Assembly: GCA_021828865.1 (NCBI GenBank)
Contig: JAJZCW010000001.1
Location: 19,851-83,850 of the forward strand
Source: Bacillota bacterium
GTDB lineage: Bacteria > Bacillota > Bacilli > Alicyclobacillales > SLC66
Direction: 5' to 3'
DNA: 64,000 bases
Part shown: positions 60,289 through 64,000 of the stretch, one piece after another
Layout of the letters: the number at the start of each line of letters is the position of its first letter
Position numbering within the stretch: position 1 is the first letter of the stretch
Translations under genes and position numbers: made by a program
Notes under the pieces: generated by a model
Told to the model about the DNA's origin: nothing
What the model saw: only the letters and a program-made list of their open reading frames with translations
The model's database searches: none

Positions 60289-61155
60289 TTACTCCCAGTC
60301 GCCTTTGGCTACCAAGAATACCTTTCCACCAACAAGCAACTGATACTTTCCTTCAGTTTGAGAAGCATTTACTTTTAAGAGAGAAGGACGTCCCATTTCC
60401 ACACCTTGCAGGACCTCATACAAAATGGAGTCAGCGTCAAAATACCGGTGTTTGATCACGTAAGCAGCAAGGTTGCCATTTGCACTTCCCGTTGCGGGAT
60501 CTTCAAAAAAGCCCGACTCGTCCACAAATACCCTAACTCGTAACTGAGGCGATAAAGCCTCCTCGTCTCGAGTAAACAAAAGAATATTGGCCTTCATTTG
60601 ATGGTCCATAAAATCCTGGAACAAATCGTGATTCACTCGACATTTTTGCAGTGCGGACAGGTTTTTCAAAGGGACAATCACGGAAGGAAGCCCTGTGGAT
60701 GTCACCTCGATGGGGAAACGATCATCAATATCATCTTCATGCAGGTGGACCATCTCTGCCACCTGTTTGGTATCCTTCAACATCACGCCAAAAGTAGGCT
60801 GATTTTGTTGCATCGTCCACTCATCATCCGTAATCGTCACAGGAATCTGCCCTACCTGCAGGTTTAGCCGGATGGTTGCTGTTGGACCTTTTTCAATCAT
60901 GTTGGAAATGATAAATGCAGTCCCTAGTGTGGGGTGACCGGCAAAAGGAAGTTCAACATCTGGAGAGAAGATGCGGACATCATATCCCCCGTCAGGTTTT
61001 TTGCCTGACATGATAAACGTGGTTTCAGAAAAATGGATTTCTTTGGCTATTTGTTGCATTTCGCTCGTATCGATGGGTCTATCGGGAATCAGTACGGCGA
61101 GCGGGTTACCTTGATACTTGGCGTTAGCAAAAACGTCTACGATATAAAATTGCAT
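60289..61155 (-). CDS. PhzF-family isomerase-like protein
   Basis: A ~288-aa protein of the PhzF/diaminopimelate-epimerase fold. Family blocks: QFYIVDVFANAKYQGNPLAVL, ETTFI, VELPFAGHPTLGTAF, and GFFEDPATGSANGNLAAYV near the C-terminus, with the conserved Glu and Asp. Function in primary metabolism is usually unknown; phenazine genes are absent. Start ATG at 61153-61155, six bases after AGGTG. Confidence 0.9.
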   Translation of the reverse strand: MQFYIVDVFANAKYQGNPLAVLIPDRPIDTSEMQQIAKEIHFSETTFIMSGKKPDGGYDVRIFSPDVELPFAGHPTLGTAFIISNMIEKGPTATIRLNLQVGQIPVTITDDEWTMQQNQPTFGVMLKDTKQVAEMVHLHEDDIDDRFPIEVTSTGLPSVIVPLKNLSALQKCRVNHDLFQDFMDHQMKANILLFTRDEEALSPQLRVRVFVDESGFFEDPATGSANGNLAAYVIKHRYFDADSILYEVLQGVEMGRPSLLKVNASQTEGKYQLLVGGKVFLVAKGDWE

Positions 61156-61173
61156 ACTTTTCACCTGCTTTTA

Positions 61174-62124
61174 TCATTGTTCTTTCAAAATCAGCAACTG
61201 AGCGCCATGTTGGATAACTGGATTTCGCCTGACACCAAGTATCACGTCATTTTCCTGTACTAGTCCTAACACGTAGCCAACATAAGTTGACTTAAGCTCG
61301 CTTAATGTTTTTCCTATAAATTCATCAGACACGGGTATTTCTTGAATGATAAATTCTTCAGAATTCACCATTTGCATCAGAAGATCTGCAGCATGAGGGG
61401 CCTGTAAACTTTTGGCTAACGTATGGCCCAGCAATTCTTGCCAAACCAAGGTATTCGTTATTCCTATCGCCTTTAACGCACGCGATGCCAGCAGTGATTT
61501 GGTGCTGACAGTCACCGAAAGGTTAGGGGCTAGCTCCTTTAACGCAATGGCAATTTCCAGGATATCTCCATCTCTTGATCCAATAATCAAGGCATGCCGG
61601 GCTTGACTAGGATTTACCTTCGATAAGATTGACAAATCCCTGGGATCTCCTTTGATACAAGAAACTCCACTTGGAAGTGTGGTAGGATCGATGTCTTCTG
61701 AAACGACCACAATGTGGCGTTTGGTTCTTAATGAGTTGATAACAGTCAGTCTTTCATCGCTGTCCCCTAATATAAGCACATGGTTTTTTAAGGGACCAAA
61801 AAGCTCCATTCCCATCAACCTCCTGAAACGCGCTTCGACGATACTGCCAGCCAAGGTAGAAAAAACTGCACCAAATAAGGGGATGCTGGTTATCATCAAT
61901 CCAATTGCAATAATTCTCCCTGCAGTATTCACTGGCGATACATCTCCGTACCCTACAGTGGTCGCTGTGGTAATCGACCAATAAAGGGCAGTCCAAATCG
62001 ATTCATGCTCGAAATGCGAAAAAAGAACGGCGCCGATGATGATACAAATAAAAGCGACAAGCGTTATGTATAAAGCGGAGCGCCGGGTAATCGTTTGCAT
62101 CAATCGATAAAACAATACAAACAA
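61174..62124 (-). CDS. Potassium channel with RCK (TrkA-N/TrkA-C) domains
   Basis: A 316-aa two-helix K+ channel. Pore and selectivity filter TTATTVGYGD lie between helices at about residues 19-40 and 66-90. The cytoplasmic RCK part (about 110-230) starts HVLILGDSDERLTVI, with nucleotide-binding pattern and ALIIGSRDGDILEIAIALKEL; a TrkA-C domain ends the protein. It controls K+ efflux or influx. K+ transport is the usual target of c-di-AMP, but no riboswitch is attached to this gene. Start TTG behind GAGGGG. Confidence 0.9.
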   Translation of the reverse strand: MFVLFYRLMQTITRRSALYITLVAFICIIIGAVLFSHFEHESIWTALYWSITTATTVGYGDVSPVNTAGRIIAIGLMITSIPLFGAVFSTLAGSIVEARFRRLMGMELFGPLKNHVLILGDSDERLTVINSLRTKRHIVVVSEDIDPTTLPSGVSCIKGDPRDLSILSKVNPSQARHALIIGSRDGDILEIAIALKELAPNLSVTVSTKSLLASRALKAIGITNTLVWQELLGHTLAKSLQAPHAADLLMQMVNSEEFIIQEIPVSDEFIGKTLSELKSTYVGYVLGLVQENDVILGVRRNPVIQHGAQLLILKEQ

Positions 62125-62154
62125 TCTGGATCACCCCTCTGCCTCTAGCATACT

Positions 62155-62185
62155 ACAAAAAAACCTTCTCGCTCAGGAGAAGGTT
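62155..62185 (-). terminator. Terminator downstream of the PHP phosphatase gene
   Basis: On the minus strand AACCTTCTC (62185-62177) pairs with GAGAAGGTT (62170-62162), followed by seven T residues. It sits ~100 bases past the phosphatase stop and ~30 bases before the K+ channel start. Confidence 0.8.
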
Positions 62186-62287
62186 TGATTGGCTGAGGCA
62201 TGATCATCCAACGGGAGTCAGTTGTTCATGCAATACTTTGATAATAATAACTTAACCTGTAATCAACCTGAAATTACGCTATGTATT

Positions 62288-63109
62288 TTATTTTGGCTGA
62301 TTAATCGCGTGGAATGACCTCTTGCGTTCGGTGAAAGCAACCAACTCAGTATAGCCTGTTTCTTTCGCATAGGAAACGGCCTTGTCGTAGTCTGCACCAA
62401 CATCTTCGGGACGATGGGCATCCGAATTGATCACAATGGGAACATTCCGCCTGTAACTCGCCCTTAAAAGGCCGGGGGCAGGATACAGTTTACCAACCGG
62501 TTTGCGAAGTCCGGCTGTCGACACCTCAATCACAGCATCATTTTTTGAAAAGGTTTCCGAAAGTTGATCGTACCATTCCTCTAAAAATACCTGATCATCA
62601 GGTTCATGACCAAACACCTTGATCACATCCGCATGACCGACAAAATCAAATAATTTACTCTCCACCATTTGTGTCAGTATTGAAAAATATTCATCATACG
62701 TTTTCTTGATGTCGCGATTCTCCCACTTGGATTTCATCTCCAGTAAATCAAAGCCAAAATCGCCGAGCCAATGGACGGAACCTATCACGTAATCGAACGG
62801 ATAGGATTTGATGAAAGCCTCCAGTGCGGTTTCCGTGCCAGGAATAAAGTCAAGTTCGATGCCGAATTTGACAGAATGCCCCGCTTTTCGTGCATCTTCC
62901 ACCATCATGAAATACTCGTCTAAGTTCTCCGTTCTTCTTTCACGAATCCATGGATTATCCAATAAATGAGAGGTTTGCAAAAAACGGTAGGCGTGTTCCG
63001 AAACGCCATATTCATCAATTCCGCGAGATTTTGCCACGGAGAGAAAATATTCCAACCACTCAACCGTGTAAGGTCCTTTTTCTGTATGAGTATGATAATC
63101 TGTCAGCAT
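62288..63109 (-). CDS. hisJ: Histidinol-phosphatase, PHP family
   Basis: A 273-aa metal-dependent PHP hydrolase acting on histidinol phosphate in histidine synthesis. N-terminal DYHTHTEKG metal site, GVSEHAY, FGIELDFIPG, IGSVHW, FDFVGHADVIK and INSDAHRPEDV supply the PHP metal ligands. The best start is ATG at 63107-63109, eight bases after AGGAG; longer frames run into the small upstream gene. Could also be a related phosphoesterase, since no other his genes are adjacent. Confidence 0.88.
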   Translation of the reverse strand: MLTDYHTHTEKGPYTVEWLEYFLSVAKSRGIDEYGVSEHAYRFLQTSHLLDNPWIRERRTENLDEYFMMVEDARKAGHSVKFGIELDFIPGTETALEAFIKSYPFDYVIGSVHWLGDFGFDLLEMKSKWENRDIKKTYDEYFSILTQMVESKLFDFVGHADVIKVFGHEPDDQVFLEEWYDQLSETFSKNDAVIEVSTAGLRKPVGKLYPAPGLLRASYRRNVPIVINSDAHRPEDVGADYDKAVSYAKETGYTELVAFTERKRSFHAINQPK

Positions 63110-63138
63110 TCTATCCACTCCTATACCTATCTCTCTCG

Positions 63139-63303
63139 TTACCATGAATATTTTACGCCATAGCGGCCTTTTTTGGTGCGATAAACGTAGACATAGCGAG
63201 GTAATCGGGAGCGGATCATTGATTCTCCTTCGCGAATACGGGTCGCATAGCAACCTGCCTGAAATTTGCTTTCGTATAATTTCCCGCTATAAATCCAACC
63301 CAA
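63139..63303 (-). CDS. Small 54-aa basic protein of unknown function
   Basis: A short frame with start TTG at 63301-63303, seven bases after AGGAGG, ending TAA at 63139. The product is strongly basic with YVYVYRTKKGRYGVKYSW at the C-terminus. It lies between the histidine kinase and the phosphatase genes on the same strand. No family recognised; the strong ribosome-binding site, fit between neighbours and coding-like composition support it. Confidence 0.65.
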   Translation of the reverse strand: MGWIYSGKLYESKFQAGCYATRIREGESMIRSRLPRYVYVYRTKKGRYGVKYSW

Positions 63304-63314
63304 TTCGCACCCTC

Positions 63315-64000
63315 CTATTCTACGGATCCATCATTAACCAGTGGTATGATGATGGTAAAAGTGGTTCCAATCCCTAGTGCACTTTGCACGCCAATCTCTC
63401 CATGATGGGCCCGAATGAGACTGCTGACGATAGCAAGCCCAATGCCTGTGCCACCAGATGCTCCTGTTCTGATCCTCGCCTTGTCAGCTTTATAAAAACG
63501 TTCAAAGACAAAAGGAAGATCCTTTTCAGAAATTCCCTCACCAGTATCAGTCACACGCACGACGGCTTGATGATCAGAGGCTTCTGTCCTCAGGGTGATA
63601 CTGCCCGTCTTGGTGTGACGAAACGCATTGTCGACAAGATTGGTAAGCACCTGTTCCAACCTGTCTTCATCCCCCATTACATTTAGCGAACCGGTAGTTT
63701 CGTCTAGGTGTAATTGTAACCCCCTTTCCTGAATGGCGCCATGAAATTTTTTCGCAACGCGCCTTACTATGGCGCATATGTCTATATTATCCATATGCAT
63801 TGAAAAATGGCCTGACTCAAGTTGTGCCAAATCAAGCAGTTCGTTCACTAACCGCCGCATACGAAGTGTTTCGTCATGGATAATGTGAATCAATTCATCC
63901 TGTTGGAGCGGGTCATCTCCAAAGTTATCCATCAATGCTTCTGCATATCCTTGGAGCAACGTGAGCGGTGTGCGCAATTCATGCGATACATTGGCGACGA
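63315..64000 (-). CDS. Sensor histidine kinase, N-terminal part beyond the window
   Basis: The visible 228 codons hold the kinase core: the phosphorylated-His box VSHELRTPLTLLQGYAE near the right edge, the N box NLVDNAFRHT, G1 VRVTDTGEGISE, F box FERFYKADKARIRTGA, and G2 GGTGIGLAIVSSLI. The sensor and membrane segments lie to the right, outside the window. Resembles WalK/ResE-type class I kinases. A response regulator gene would be expected upstream, off the edge. Confidence 0.93.
   Translation of the reverse strand, partial: VANVSHELRTPLTLLQGYAEALMDNFGDDPLQQDELIHIIHDETLRMRRLVNELLDLAQLESGHFSMHMDNIDICAIVRRVAKKFHGAIQERGLQLHLDETTGSLNVMGDEDRLEQVLTNLVDNAFRHTKTGSITLRTEASDHQAVVRVTDTGEGISEKDLPFVFERFYKADKARIRTGASGGTGIGLAIVSSLIRAHHGEIGVQSALGIGTTFTIIIPLVNDGSVE

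Noticed and set aside
62188-62287. Second candidate small RNA downstream of the phosphatase gene (TTGATT-N17-TATCAA before the terminator)
   Set aside because: The -10 is poor and the hairpin is explained as the phosphatase gene terminator with a 3' untranslated stretch.

Overview
The window looks like the chromosome of a spore-forming, low-to-mid GC member of the Bacillales. Evidence: a sporulation membrane gene (ylbJ), bacillithiol synthesis (bshA), the small Bacillus-type genes ypmA/ypmB/ypiB, a c-di-AMP (ydaO-type) riboswitch, a TRAP-type trp leader and a Rex repressor. Gene order follows the Bacillus subtilis asnS-dinG-pan-birA-cca-dapB-qcr-trp-aro backbone, but with many insertions and losses. 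A cytosolic group 2a-like [NiFe] hydrogenase and many divergent start codons (TTG/GTG) suggest an Alicyclobacillaceae-like, possibly acidophilic or H2-using relative. That placement is inference. Almost everything lies on the minus strand. No rRNA, tRNA, insertion sequence or CRISPR array is visible.

Layout. 1-10.5 kb: asnS (cut by the window edge), a short FtsH-type protease with a membrane partner, ypmB-ypmA, surE, the methylthioadenosine genes mtaD and mtnP, rex and dinG. 10.5-18.4 kb: a TPR protein, panC-panB, a natural fusion of CCA-adding enzyme and biotin ligase, bshA, mgsA, dapB and ypjD. 18.5-22.7 kb: ylbJ, uppP, ykvI and a YitT-family gene. 22.7-28.2 kb: qcrC-qcrB (no Rieske gene qcrA beside them), a ypiF-like gene, a c-di-AMP riboswitch controlling an unknown 160-aa protein, ypiB, a helicase-associated-domain protein and a candidate 80-nt RNA. 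28.2-36.4 kb: tyrA-trpABFCD (transcribed trpD to tyrA) behind a TRAP attenuator, then aroB and aroC. 36.5-45.8 kb: three tandem M42 peptidases (one apparently dead), a pseudouridine synthase, and assorted enzymes and regulators.

45.8-56.7 kb is a complete H2-oxidation block transcribed leftwards: a DUF1641 protein, hydrogenase small and large subunits, maturation protease, an unknown protein, hypC-D-E-A-B-F and a nickel permease. Together these genes make, load with nickel and mature one cytosolic hydrogenase. No dedicated cytochrome b subunit is present, so the electron acceptor is open. 56.9-60.3 kb shows local decay: tyrosine phenol-lyase is cut by an in-frame TAA, an esterase carries a frameshift and a large internal deletion, and an alcohol dehydrogenase lacks its structural-zinc loop. 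60.3-64 kb holds phzF, a K+ channel, a PHP-type histidinol phosphatase, a small unknown gene and the C-terminal part of a sensor kinase running off the right edge.

The items most worth following are the Cca-BirA fusion, the riboswitch-controlled unknown gene, the TRAP leader in front of a trp operon lacking trpE, the catalytically dead M42 paralogue and the candidate small RNA between tyrA and the helicase-associated gene.
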